From Aphelocoma coerulescens (lineage: Eukaryota > Chordata > Aves > Passeriformes > Corvidae): a stretch of DNA of 64,000 nucleotides. Position numbers and translations under genes: made by a program. Positions within the stretch are counted from its first letter, which is position 1. Each line of letters starts with the position of its first letter. Positions 49,581-61,660 of the stretch are shown here, piece by piece. Where the stretch lies: positions 2,053,501 through 2,117,500 of the forward strand of contig NC_091018.1 in NCBI RefSeq assembly GCF_041296385.1, given 5' to 3'. The notes beneath the pieces are model-generated. The model had not been told where the DNA came from. It saw only the letters and a program-made list of their open reading frames with translations, and did not search any database.

Positions 49581-52500
49581 CTTGAATGTCCTTTACTAAT
49601 GCCCAAAACTAAAGTACAGACTAAACCCCAATTGTTTGCTCTTTGGAATTTTTAAGATCCCAGTGAAAAGTCCTCTATAGCAGAACCTGTGGTAGTATCT
49701 TGAGGTGGAAGAGGAGAGCTCTGTTTTGGAAGCAAATGAATTCTTATATTCTCTTTCCTGATGGTTGTTTCACAGTAATCTCCAATCACTGGATATTAAA
49801 ACATACACAGCTTCTGTAGCTGGCCTTGAACTCAGACCTTATAATATTTCATTAATATTTTACTTGCCAGTGTCCAGCTTCTTTGCTGACTGAAAGGATT
49901 AGTTAAATAATATTTGGTCCAAATTCTGTCATCTGGGCCAGAGCTGATTTTGTAAATACGTTATGGTAAAAGGAAGGAATTCATCAGTTGTGCAGTAGAA
50001 GAGTAGGAACATGGAGAGTAAATTCCATTCTCAGGGATGGAAATTCCATTCCTGAATATGTCCTGCAGCAATTCTGGATTTGCCTTTCCCAATTGGCTTT
50101 TTATTTGCTTCTGTATGAAAAGCAGCTGATACCAGGTTTTCAAACTGATATTCATCCATTTAAAAGATGTGAAAAACTGAACCTTATTTCATGTTTAACC
50201 TTCAAACTTGAAGATGGTTTGTGGCATATATTTTGTTCATTTGTCCTTCTTCCACTGGCACCAGTTTCTGCAGAGGATTTGCACAAGTTTGAGGCATCCC
50301 AGTTGTCATTCTGCCTCTCCAGAAGAGACTGCAGGAAGGACAGAGTGTCATTACTGCTTGCTGTGGAACAAGTATTTTCATCTGGTAGCTCAGTGGAAAC
50401 CAGAAACTGATGATCTTGTGCAGGTGTAGACTTTTTAGATTACAAGACAAAAAATGCAGCCTGGTGTGAAAACTCAGCTGCTAAACTTATGAAACACTTG
50501 CTGATATCCCCAAGGGTTTTCTGAAGCTGCTAGTGCTCAACACTATCAAAGACATCCAAAATGACATTTCACTAGAAATTTTTGGAAGTTCTCTGTCTCT
50601 GTAGTAGCAAGGAGAAGTTAAAAATGAGAATCACAGAGTGCAAATTCATTGCTACCACAGATGAGAAATAAAACTTTGCTAGGAAAATGGATTATATTTA
50701 AAAAGCACGAATAGAATATTGCTGATTTCTACAGAAGCCTTACAAAGGCAGGATGGTGATGGGGGGAAAGAACAGTACTTCTAGGTGGAGTTATTTATTT
50801 GCACTTTGTAAAAATTGTGATGTGATTTCAAGTAGCCTCTGAAGTGGGTACAGTGAGTTGTTTCACCCACACATAACCCTGTGGCTCTCAGACCCCTCCC
50901 AGGCCTCTTTTCTTCCACCAGGAGCATCCTAACAACTCCTACAGGAATTTGCTGCCTTTTTCTCTCCTTTCCCAGCTGTTAAATCCGTGCTGCTTCCTGA
51001 GTGGAGTCAGCCACCCTGGTGCTCCAAGTAGAGAGCAGCAAAGGTGGTGGTGGCAAAGGACAGCCTGGAGTAGCCACCTTTCTTCCTAATTCCTTATTTT
51101 TTTCCTCCTCTGGAGGTCTTGTAGGCTAAAAGGCCCTGGGATACAGTTATAACTAAACTGGTAAACATCTAGTGAGCTACTGGGTGTACCTTCTTCCATG
51201 AGGTGCAGTGGAGGGAAGTTGCTTCTGCTGTTTACTCCCACATGTTCTTGCACTGAAATTGCAAAAAGGTCCATGAGATCTTCCTTTTTGCTGGCATCCT
51301 TTTGCAAAAGTACTTTTGTGTTTGCTTGGTTTATGATATGTATATTCTTGATTAAGGCTCTTTCCTAATTTTCTTTTAATGTATTCTTATGGTGGTTATT
51401 GGAAAAATTCAATTAATGCAGGAGAACCTGAATGTTTTCTGACATTTTCTAAATCCCTGCGGTTGTAATAATTCCAAGGCAACATATCTGTGGAACTTTT
51501 AATAACAAATTTGGAGGCTAGCATGAATTCAAGCATCAACACTGCACAGAAAAAAGTTGTGAAGCTGTACAGATACTGGAGCACTCCATGATTCTGCCAA
51601 TGGGCAAGTAATTAAAAATGTGAGTTGGTGGATGTATTTCAAGGGAGCAGCAAGGTTGACAGGACTGCATAGTTTGCCTTCAGCAAGGTAATTTGCTGGC
51701 AAAATGCTTGGTGTCAGACTTTTGGTTCTTCTTTTGACCTCTATATAAGGTTTGAAAGAATCAAAATAAATCTTAGTGTGGCAGTTAGCAGATTAAAACA
51801 GGTGGAGAGCTCACGTGAGCCAATAGAGCAAATACTGGGAGCAGCAGTGATTACTGGGAAGAGAAACAAAAAAAGACTGGATGTGCTTTAGGCATTCTAG
51901 AAAAGTTATTGGTACCTTAGATCCCACTGGCCATAATCAGCTTTTTGAACACAGGAGGAAAAAAAGTGCTGAAATTTACTGGATCATTCTGAATAAATAC
52001 TTCACAGAGGATAATATATTCAGTGAAAGTAATTTTTTTTTTTTCTTGAAAATGTTTAATGGCACATTAGACTCACCTCTAATGCATTGTAAACAATGAG
52101 TGGAATAATCTTGAAGAATGACTTGGAGATCATTACTGACTCTATGTATTTATTACTGAGAAGTCAGTTTTGACGTACCAGTGGTGTGACATTGTTTTTG
52201 GAATTTGCATAACAAAACTTCTGGGATGCCTACTTTAGCAAGCAGTGAAAACTAGGCTAGTGAGACTACAAAAAAATAGAAGAAAACACACGTTTCCATC
52301 AATATTCCAGCTGAGCCAGCAGAATTTTATGCAGAATTTTTAGTGTTCTAACAAGGGAGAGCAGAAGAGGAGAGTAGATCAGCCAGAATCAAATCTTATA
52401 AATGAACACCTAAAATCCATCCTGTTGGTGAAGCAATAGTGAGACATTTTCTCTGTCCCTGTACAGCTGTGTCCTGGACATGTCTGTGTCTGCAAAGCAG

Positions 52501-53909
52501 AGCAAATCCTTTTTCCTCTCCTTTCATGTTGTGTGCAAACTCCTTATTTTCATTTCCACATTCAGAGATGCAATATCTTTTGAATTATTATAAAGATGAC
52601 TGTTCACTGAGAGACTACTCTGTATCTTTAAGCATCCTGATCCGAGGCTAATAGTTATAAGCTTAAGCTTTGCCCACCCAGAACTGATGTTTAACTCTCC
52701 AGCCCTGCCTTGTGATGCTATGGTGCTTCAGGAGACAAAATGCTGCTTCAAATAAAACACAAATGTTTCTACTGACACTACTCAGAATGGTTCTGGTTAA
52801 ACATCAAGGGATTGTCCCTTCTTGCATGGATGATTCTGCAGGGTGGGTTTACTTGGATGAGTAAACTGAGTGGAATAGAATCAAGTGTTTTAGAATAGGA
52901 TGTCTTTCTACCTGTCTGTCCCACTTGGTTGTTTCTCTGTCAGCATCATCTGTGGTTTCTCGTCTCACAGGAACGCTGTCAGTGCCAGTTTGGGCTCAAC
53001 ACCCCCCTCAGTACTGGGCAGGCACCGAGCTGCTGCAGCACCAAATGCATTTTGCTTTCAAATTGCCAGGCAGGAGTTGGTGTCCAGATCTGTGGCACTG
53101 GGAACAGACAGTGATTTGGGGTTTGGGCTTGTCTTTGGGGCTTGGTGTTGGCTGGCTGGTCTGTGGAAGGAGGGTTGTGGGGTTTTTGGGATGTTTGTTT
53201 GTGTGAAGGCAATCACAGCCGTGCCCCTGGGGGTGCTGGGGGTGCTGGGTATGGCAGGGGTGGCATTAGGGGAGGTGACACCTTGGCAGCTGCTCTCACA
53301 CACCTGGTACAGCCAAGGCCTTTCTCTCTGACGTTAACAACTGGAATTCATCTAGGCCAGACCTGTTCCTGCAGACGGTGTGAGCAGTGAGCAGCACTGA
53401 GTGCACACACACCACTGAGAGAACTCAGGTGTTCGGTCCTTGTGCTTCTTGGCTGAGCTCTGCTGTGCCAACACACAGATGGCACCGACTTCTGACCTCA
53501 CAAGGAATATTTAAGTCAGCCCAAATCAGCTCATGCTGCAGCCAGCCCGACTCACTGGAGGCTCTGTGCAGTTCTCAGGAAATTCTCAGGGTTTTATACA
53601 AGTGTGACACAGGGGTTGTTTTGTGTGTCTGAGTGCAGCTATAAGTGAGTTTGCCTTCCAGCTTTACACCGTTCTAGGCATGTCTTAAAGGATTGTTTAA
53701 GAACACTCTTCCGGAGTTTGAGCTCGGAATTGAATATTTGCTGTAGAAGATGTCAAATTCAGAACCAATTTTTAATATCAGGTGGGCCAGTGACCTAGAA
53801 ATCTGTTTCTAGATATTCACTCTTGAGCAGAGTGTTAGAAAATCTGTAGGTAGGATGTTCTTGCCATGTGTGACATTATCCAGCCTTAATCACCACCTCA
53901 GTAAATATT
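49581..53909. other. Unique sequence, no gene recognised
   Basis: Longest frames are 140-143 codons (49988-50410 +, 52900-53331 +). The second lies in a GC-richer patch where both strands are open, which argues for low stop density. A T run lies at 52031-52043. No RNA gene or transposon recognised. Confidence 0.5.
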
Positions 53910-54118
53910 TTTTTCCTCTTTTTTTTTCTTTTGTTTTGTTTTGGGATTTTTACAATTTTTAGTCCAAGCCCTGAATTTTACTGAACAAATGAGTTTGCTG
54001 AAGTAGATTTTTTTTTTTTGTTGATTTTTTTTTTTTTTTTGTATGGAATGCAGGCAAATTGCAGCTGGGATGCAAATTTGTACTCTAATTTTTTTTTATC
54101 CTTCTGCTTAAAAAAAAA
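53910..54118. repeat. T-rich low-complexity region
   Basis: T runs at about 53922-53929, 54008-54019 and 54025-54040, another at about 54089-54097, followed by an A run at about 54109-54118. The longest (16 T) is not attached to a recognisable retroposon body on the minus strand, so no poly(A) tail is claimed. A minus frame here encodes mostly lysine. Confidence 0.8.
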
Positions 54119-54699
54119 AGTTATATTTGCTTCGAGAAAATCTTGAGCTAGCTTAAATTCAACACTTTGCTGTCCATTAGAGAGTTGGGGGAAGTAAAAA
54201 CTCAAATTTATCACATGCCAGATTGAAAATGGAGCTGTCCTAAAGAGCTTGGGGGAGGGAGGAGGAGCAGGAGGTTTTAGTGGACAGAGGTGCTGTGGGA
54301 AAAGCTGACCAAATATATTGTTTGTTTGTGTACAGCTGCTTTAAAGGATTTTACTCCCCCAAATCAATAACAGCTCTTCATCAGTCTTAATGAATCAAAG
54401 TGACAACTAAAAGTTTTAAGAATTGGTGATTTAGGCTTGAAAATGATACCCAGCTTAGTCTTTTGCATTTCTACATGATAGAAAGATTTTAAAAAATAAC
54501 AACCCCTTTTCCTTAAGAAAAATTCAGTTTAATCATTTTTGTCTCATCAGCTTTATCTGATTGAGCTTTGTGAATTTGGAAATGTTGCTGCATTTACTGT
54601 TTGCTCATTTGTTCAGAATAAAATTTTATCACTTGTTCATCTCTTGTGGGTTTTTGTGCATCAGTGTTTGGCTGCACTTTAAACTGTTGACTTAATATG
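54119..54699. other. Unique AT-rich sequence
   Basis: No open frame, repeat family or RNA gene recognised. It grades into the motif-dense region that follows. Confidence 0.5.
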
Positions 54700-55230
54700 T
54701 AGTAAATTGATACATTTTATACTGGTTTGCAGTAATTAAACTGAGTTAATTGAGCTGTTCTGTTGTTTGCAGTAAGTACAATGGTGTATTAGTACTTAAT
54801 AGCTTTACCACTTAGTTTTCATGGTTCTACAGCTGTAATTGGACTTTTACACAGGCAATTAAAGCATTTATTTTAATTATTTTTACTTTTAATAGCTAAT
54901 ATTTAAGCCATGCTTTTAGTTGAGTACAACTTCTCCTGCTGCCTGGCACTTGTTAATGATAAATAGGAAGTAAATTATGTGTATGCTTTGAACATATGAA
55001 AGAACACTGCCACCCATGCCTCTGGTACTGATTGGCAGCTGGACTTAGGACTCTTAATTAAAATCCTTTTGTTTGACCAGCCTGGACAATTTTCAGCCAT
55101 TTATAGGGGCTCATAATCCATTTATCTTGTCCAAATCCCAGAAATTTTGCTACAGGGTGCTGCAGGTAATTCTGTCAAAAGTCTTTCTAGCATATTATCA
55201 TCATTAAAATGCTATAACAATATGCTTCAT
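54700..55230. promoter_or_regulatory. Largest candidate conserved non-coding region
   Basis: Half a kilobase without repeats or open frames and packed with homeodomain-type cores: GCAGTAATTAAACTGAG and TTAATTGAGC (about 54729-54755), TGTAATTGGACTT (about 54833), GGCAATTAAAGC (about 54856), TTAATAGCTAATATTTAAGC (about 54889), CTCTTAATTAAAATCC (about 55051), plus TTGGCAGC, an NFI half-site, near 55033. Two GTTTGCAGTAA phrases (about 54724 and 54765) recur 40 bp apart. This is the strongest enhancer-like texture in the window, but AT content alone raises the count of TAAT cores. Confidence 0.35.
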
Positions 55231-57099
55231 TGTTTAATAAAAATGAGGATATTTTGAGGATAGACTCTTAAAACTTTAGAACACAGTTATTTTCATCCAG
55301 GCAAGCAGCAAAAGTTTGTACGTAGAAAGCTTGGCTTTCTTAGAAAAGAAAGGGTTTTTTGAGTAATTATATCCTTGTGAGGGGGAAAAAGTCTTTGAAG
55401 TATCTGTGGGAATCAATCTCCATAAAAATTTAATGCCACCTTGATGTTTTAATTGTGTGGGATCAAATGAAAAGATGCAGAATTCTTGGTAGCTCAACAA
55501 GTTCTAATGTATCTCTTCCTGTATTATCGAACTTCCTAAAGCCATTTATCAAATTGGTGAAGAAAAGGGAAAATTAAATGTTAAATGTTTTTTAGGGTCC
55601 AGCTGTGGTTTGTAAACCATTTCTGAACTGTTTAATTAAAGATGGAATATAAGCAATGGAGCAGTTTTCTCAGCCACTAAACAGGGAGAGAGGTGACTGT
55701 GGTTCTATGCTGAGGTATTTTTCAGATTTGGAGTAAGAATTGAAACAGCAGGAGACTTCATGACCAACAGCTTTTAATCTTTCACTTTTGATCTTGGGTA
55801 GTTGTAGCTGGGGAGGGTTTTTTAGCTCAGAAAACCCAGAAGGAATTTTTTCTGCAAGTGCAGTAGAGTTGGCCTGATGTGTGTGATGGCAAACTGTGAG
55901 AAACTTCTCCTGGCAAAATATCAGTTCCTTGCTCAGGAAGTTATTGGGAATCAACAGGGATTCAGGAAGATGTCTAACCAGGGAACATGGTGAAAATTTG
56001 TCTAGGAAATAAGATTTCCTGTGTATTTAAGTATTTTCCAGCCTACTCACTTAGGGGCTGGGAGTAAAGTGGGTTTCTCTTGCACAGTTATTTTTGTTGT
56101 GAATGGTCTTAGACCAGGAGTAGTTTGACTCTACTCCACAGATTTCTTTTCCACTTATCACATAAAATATGATAGAACTACTATCTGAAAAGTTCATCTG
56201 GGGATTTTAATAATTTACTATAATGGATTATTTCAGAAATTGTGATTTAACACTGTCATGCTGTAAATAAAAGTAAATGCAGTTTCAAAGATAAATGACT
56301 AAATGGAGATTTTGAGTTCATGCTTTAAAATGTTTAGGGATTGGGGTTTTTTTCTTTGCTTTTTAGTTTTTCCCTCCCTCTTTCTCCCACAATTCTATTA
56401 CTGGCTCACAATTTGAAAACTCACTGGATCAGAACCATATTTCTTTTGATTCGTTGGTTGTTTTTTTTTCCCCCCAAATATACCCTGATGAAAATAAATC
56501 TGACTGCCCTGAACAACTGACAAATACCAACTGTTCTAAAAGGAAGAGCATATTTAAGCATCAAATATTTTATGTGCCCACCAATGTGGGTCCCATTTGT
56601 GAAGCACATGCAGAGCTTTCATGAGAGCTTCATGTATAATCTTTTCTGATTAGGAAGATTCAGTGCCCATTGTCAAATGCTGATGGAGTGGAAAGAATAC
56701 ATTTCAAGCCACATAAAAATCACCTGAATGTAGTGACTCCCTCATCAGACACTAAATCTGTGTCCACGGGGGATGAATCCATGGTTTCAGGAGCTCACAC
56801 CACTTCAGGTGCACTCTGACCTTCCCTGTGTGCTGCAGGTGCTGCTGGAGAAGGTTTGGCAGAGCAGGTGACTCCAGCACAGATCCCCCGTGGAAAACTC
56901 CTTCCTCTGTGCTCTCCAGCCCTGCCCAGACTTGGGTTTGCTGCTCCCCACCAGAGAAGGGCTTTAACTGCAGCCTTGTCCTGTATGATGCCTTTTCCTG
57001 GTCTTAAAATCAAGAGTCCTACATGGTTAGAAGGGGAAAAGGGATTTTACCTTGGTGTTTATTTTAAGGATCCTTAGGTGCACACGTCCAGGTCATGTG
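55231..57099. other. Unique sequence, no gene recognised
   Basis: A minus frame of 94 codons (55670-55954) has no recognised domain. T/C runs at about 56461-56475. 56.8-57.0 kb is GC-richer and open on both strands. No repeat family recognised. Confidence 0.5.
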
Positions 57100-57440
57100 C
57101 ATCGAGATGCACCCTGCCGAGTCTCTGTGTCCCCCCCTCTCCCCCAACATCGTGTATAACCTTATAGGTGTTACTAATTAGCAGATCTATCAAAGATTCC
57201 CCAATGAGAGGCTCAAGTGAGCCCCCCCTCCCCAAGGAGCCTTCCCCTGGATGGTTCTATCTTGGTTTACAGGATGTGTTCTGGAGAGGACCTTGGGGTC
57301 TGGGGCACACTGATCTCTAACTACGAAGCTTCTAAAATGTTTAATCTCTCAGCTTGACAAGCAAGTCCAAGAATGTAGGGAAAAAGCCCTAGGAATACAG
57401 AAGTTGTAAATAGGTATAACAGGGGTATAAAAGAAAAGGC
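57100..57440 (+). other. C-run block with TATA box, possible LTR-like fragment
   Basis: Two clusters of C runs (CCCCCCCTCTCCCCC at about 57131 and CCCCCCCTCCCC at about 57224) stand out from the AT-rich surroundings, and GGGGTATAAAAG follows at about 57423. TATA plus upstream GC-rich DNA is the style of a U3 region, but I see no TG...CA ends, no target duplication and no AATAAA in the expected place. Could be a decayed LTR or unrelated. Confidence 0.2.
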
Positions 57441-59377
57441 AAAAATCTTCATGGCATCATGTAGGCACCAAATTAAATGTCACAGGCATTTCCACAGGTG
57501 TGCTCATGCTGTACATCCTGTACTTCATCAATACTATTTTATCTTTGATAAATAATCTTCACTTTCTCATCAGATTTCCCCTGAATGAAGGGATTTTCTT
57601 CGGAAAGGTTGCAGGAGTGGGGACTGGGCCCTTATGCACATCCAAGTCTCACACATGTGAATTTAAAGGATGTGTCTCGAGGACAACACTCTGTAGGACT
57701 GGGGTCCTTACCTGCACAATCATTTGGAGTATTTTGTGACATCATACAGTGTTAAGTTTCTCTGAAGATATTTTATATTTGATCTATGTAACACTGCATG
57801 TCCATTCTGAGGATGGGATACTTCTGTAGTTCTGTGTAGAAAGTGGGGATAAAAATCAGGCTGTAGTCTGCTTTGGGGAGAGAAGATAAATACAAAGCTA
57901 TGGCTGAGCTTTGGGCATTAATACATTATAAATACAAATTGCAAGTGAATAGATTGGATTCTTTTCTTAGTAACCATCCAGCAAATCAAACGTGGGGAGT
58001 TTGCTCTTTTTGTGTGGCTTTTCAATTGCCTGCTGTGGAAGAAAATGTATATGGAAGAGAAGTTAAACATGCCTTGGTGTGTTCTGCCTTTGGATGCATT
58101 GAAATATTAGTGCATTGAAGGAGATTACAACATGAACTCAATTACCACATTTTACTTCCACTGCAATTTTTCTCAATTTAGAGGCTGCTTATTCTATTAA
58201 AAGAGAGGACTTGAACTAATGGTGATTGGTGATCTGCCCTACTGACTTTTTTTTTACTGATTTAAATCAAATTTAGCTGTGCCATTGAGGAAATAATTTA
58301 ATATCTATCACTCCATTTATCCAATTTAGACACAGAAAAGGACCTAGAATGCACATTTTCAATAACAGAGCAAGCTGAGGGTGAAATAGGTAAAAATGCA
58401 AATAAGGGCTGAATGCATCCTCAATTCAAATGTTCCTAGGAGACATCCTGGGTGCTGGAACCCAGCTCTGTGCTGGCAGACTGTTAGGAAAGTCCCTGAT
58501 GTGATTTTGGCATGTTCAGACTAATGAGCTGTGAAAACAGGTCCCAGCCATGGTTTGGCAGTCAGAGGTTCCAGAGGGTGCCTGGAAATGAGGCCCTGTG
58601 GGCTCTGCCAGGGTCCCACTCTGATTTTGCAGCATCAGATCCATGCAAAGTCACTGGAAATTGTTTAAACTCTCTTCCCATCCCTGGTGTGTTTCGGGTT
58701 TTAAGCATTAGAACATCTTTAATTACTAATATTGAAGGTCTTTCAACTCTGAAAATTGGAAATATATTTCACCAGAGACTCGGCCATGGTAATTGGCATG
58801 TTGTTGCAATGTCTGCACAATGTTGTTCCTATTTCAGTCTGCTGCAGAAAAGATTGTTTGCTGTTTTTCCCAGAAGTATAAAATTAATTCAATCTAGGCT
58901 CTATCATGTAATTTTTGTTAGTGAAAATGAAATTGCAATTTCTCAAACTGTGAATTATTAAAGTCTGCTTTGCTCAGAAAGATTTTGAGATCCAGAGCAG
59001 CACTCTTTCCTTTTATTTACATTAATCAGAACAGTGCAGTTGTCACAGCTTAATTTTCTGTGTTATGATGGGTAAGTATAGAAGTGTGAGTGCTAAAAAG
59101 TTTTATAAAATACAACTGACTTAAAAAAAAAAAAAATCATTTTGTGTCGTTTTCACCCAACCCACCTACATTCAACAATAACCAATATTTTAGCATAAGA
59201 CTGGGAAAAAGACTCTTCAGGACTGTCCTGTCTGTTGTTTTGGGTTTCATTTTCTATCTTTGTGTTTCTCAGAGACATTTCATGAGATGTGATGTGGTGA
59301 TTATTCCATGTGAGCAGTTAAAAGTGCACCTGCAAGCTGGTAATTCATCTTCTGCATTGGCAATTAGGCATTCTGAG
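57441..59377. other. Unique sequence, no gene recognised
   Basis: Longest frame 149 codons (58512-58961 +), no domain recognised. Poly(A) run at 59121-59135. No RNA gene or repeat family recognised. Confidence 0.5.
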
Positions 59378-59495
59378 GATGGTTAACCATTGGCACAAGT
59401 TGCCTGCAGAGGTGCTGGACTTTATATTTTGGGAGGATTTTGGTGAACAGCAGAACAAACTCCTGAGCAAGCCAATCTGTTCATGCCAATGGAAT
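59378..59495 (+). mobile_element. CR1 LINE fragment, old
   Basis: GGTTAACCATTGGCACAAGT, TGCCTGCAGAGGTGCTGGA, GAACAGCAGAACAAACTCC and TGAGCAAGCCAATCTG align in order with the CR1 stretch 'TGGAACAGGTTGCCCAGAGAGGT...CTGGACAAGGTCCTGAGCAACCTGATCT'. The tail is missing, so this is an internal slice of the 3' region. High divergence suggests an ancient copy. Confidence 0.65.
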
Positions 59496-60172
59496 GTTCC
59501 AAATCAAAAGGTGAAAACACAGCAGCTAGAAAAAATTCTTCCAATGCAGCTTCTGATTAACTTCTTGGATATTAAATAGTGTTTTAGTTTCATTGACATT
59601 ACATGTACATGGTTTTTTGGAATCCTTCATACTATTCCCAGGAAATAATATTAGTCCCTAGAATAAAATATGATCTCTCAAATCTTAAAAGACCTTCCTG
59701 AACTTTAGTGGACCTACAAGATGCCAGAAATGCTGGTTCAGACTTCATGTGCATAGGGAGGATGAAGTTCCATGGGTCTGAGCTGTCAGCATGTGCTGTA
59801 CCAGGCTTTTGTCCTCACCTTGCTGAATTCCTGCCTTGGTCTTGTCCTGTTGATGGTCACATCACTGGCAATCATTCTCCTAATCTCAGGTTCCTCAGTC
59901 CAGCCTTTTATGGGACACTTGAGCCAAGAATCTCTTTTAAAAAAAGAATCAAAAGATTCTGTTTTGTGTTTAGCTCCCACTTGTGCAGTAGGTTCCTGTA
60001 GTTCTTCTGGAATTAACTGCTTAGGAAAGCTCTGAACCCAGTGCTTGAGTGGGCAGTCAAGACCATGTGTAGTGGGATTTCTTGCATTAGGATGAAGAGC
60101 TTATATGGGAGCAAGAGGGATGCAAGCTGTGAATCTGTGCACAGACTTACTTTATTCATTAGTTCCTGGTAA
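59496..60172. other. Unique sequence, no gene recognised
   Basis: Frames of up to 97 codons overlap on both strands at 59.7-60.0 kb. No domain or repeat recognised. Confidence 0.5.
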
Positions 60173-60538
60173 TCAGTGCTCTTTCACTGCCCAAGTCCCA
60201 GGGCATGGGCTGTTGCTGTCAATTCTCAGGTTGGATACAGGGCAGTACTGCTGGTAATTGGTTAATGATTCTTGCTGCACGTATTGCTGATATTTTGCAT
60301 AAATCCCTAAATTTTCTTGGCACAGCTGTGCTACCAGCTTTGCTGTTCTGGACACGTGGCTTAATTGCTTACTTTTGTCCCATGTATCTTTCTGATTCCG
60401 TGGTAGTTTATGATGCTCATTCCATGGAGATCTTTGGAAGACCCCAATCTCTTGAATGATGTGCAGGATCTTTGCTTTCTTTCCAAACCCAGTGAATAAC
60501 ACACAGGCTTCATCAATTAGCTCCTCAAAGTTTGTCAT
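60173..60538 (-). other. Minus-strand open frame of 121 codons, unassigned
   Basis: The frame begins with an ATG (MTNFEELIDEAC) and has balanced, charged composition with a glutamine- and tyrosine-rich stretch near residues 82-98 (AKYQQYVQQ, NYQQY). No domain, signal peptide or membrane segment is recognised and no promoter precedes it. Frames of this length are expected several times by chance in 64 kb of such sequence, so it is recorded only as a candidate exon or decayed mobile-element frame. Confidence 0.15.
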
Positions 60539-60809
60539 TGATGCATTTTAATATATCATAATGTGCCTAATACATTCAGGAACAAGACAAATACTTTGAC
60601 AAGAACTATAAATGACTTAGGTATTGACCATCAGTCATTTTAATTAGCAAATCTCTGGATACACTGGAATCAATTTGTTCAATTAGAAATTAACAGAGGT
60701 GCCTAGTCGGGGTATAATGTTAGTTTTGAAATGCTAAAATTGGCAGTGTTACCAGATGCTAAAGACAAAAAATAATTGGAGCAGCTGGAGTAGAAATGGG
60801 ATATTGTTA
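60539..60809. other. Unique AT-rich sequence
   Basis: No open frame over 60 codons apart from 60703-60930 on the minus strand, which has no recognised domain. Confidence 0.5.
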
Positions 60810-61030
60810 AATGTGCTCCTGGTTTATTACGTTCTCTTTTACAAGCGTGCTCTTTGAAGTGAAATTGGTCACTTACTGGATTTGGCTTGATCATTTCTTT
60901 CTGCTGAATAATTACACTGTTAATTTTCATGACTAAAAGCTGGTAATCCAGGACATAATTAATGAAACTTTAATTCACTAATTGTAAGCTGGTCGCTCAC
61001 TGATGTAATTAATAACTGGATTGACTTCCT
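60810..61030. promoter_or_regulatory. Possible conserved non-coding element
   Basis: Dense homeodomain-type cores in unique sequence: GAATAATTACACTGTTAATT (about 60906), GACATAATTAATGAAAC (about 60952), TTTAATTCACTAATTGTAAG (about 60970) and GATGTAATTAATAACTGG (about 61002). TAATTAAT occurs twice within 55 bp. CpG-containing words (GGTCGCTCAC, TACGTTC) are retained, unusual for neutral AT-rich DNA. Enhancer function is inference. Confidence 0.33.
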
Positions 61031-61251
61031 AGAGGCTGCTGTGATAGCAGCGCTGAAGGCACAGGGTCTTTGCTGCCACGACTGACAAGAGCAGGAGTGG
61101 TGTCAGAGGCTGTCCCAGGTGGGGCAGAACCTCTCCTGGAGGATTATTTCAGGTCCCTGCTTTTAGTTTTTTGTCTTTTCTGAGACAACAAATAGCATTA
61201 AATGTAATCAATATTAAATATAATTATAAGCCAAGGAAGATCTCTTTATAT

Positions 61252-61361
61252 TAAAAAAAAACCAAACCAAACAACCACCACCCAAACTATTAACAAGTCC
61301 CTCTATCCCCCCCTAAAAAAACACCCAAACCAAGGGGGAAAAGCAAACCAAAACAAACAAC
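61252..61361 (+). repeat. A/C low-complexity tract
   Basis: Starts with a nine-A run, then AACC/AAAC steps, CCACCACCC, a CCCCCCC run and more AAACC steps to about 61361. No fixed unit; same style as 28.2 kb. Confidence 0.8.
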
Positions 61362-61409
61362 GATTCAGAAATAGTTTGGGTTCAGACTTGTGCCTTAAGG
61401 TGAGAAAAC

Positions 61410-61660
61410 TCTCCACTGCAAGTTCGAGTGGTTCATTTACACCTCATCGCATGCTTTATAGAGAAGTGTCAAACAGGAGAGACTCCATTTTTTCGCTGAG
61501 ATCGCTCTTCCTGCTGATTACTCCTTTCTAGTATCATTTGTTTCAACATTGATAAGATGCAGATTAAAGGGTGGCAGAATATTTTGCTCCTGAGTGCGGT
61601 TTGCAAGTTGATTTTTCACTTCCCACATGGCGAGATTTGAAGATAAATGCCTTAGAAATC
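61410..61660. promoter_or_regulatory. Possible regulatory patch with retained CpGs
   Basis: This 250-bp non-repetitive patch keeps several CpG words (GTTCGAG, CATCGCATG, TTTCGCTGAGATCGC, GTGCGG, GGCGAG) in otherwise CpG-poor DNA and has GATTACTCC and CATTGATAAGATGC. Retained CpG suggests constraint or lack of germline methylation. No promoter elements or open frame. Confidence 0.25.

Noticed and set aside
52900..53331. 143-codon + frame in a GC-richer patch
   Set aside because: Several frames on both strands are open in the same place; composition (G, L, V, W runs) follows the G/T-rich DNA.
53978..54214. Lysine-rich minus-strand frame
   Set aside because: Translation of T tracts.
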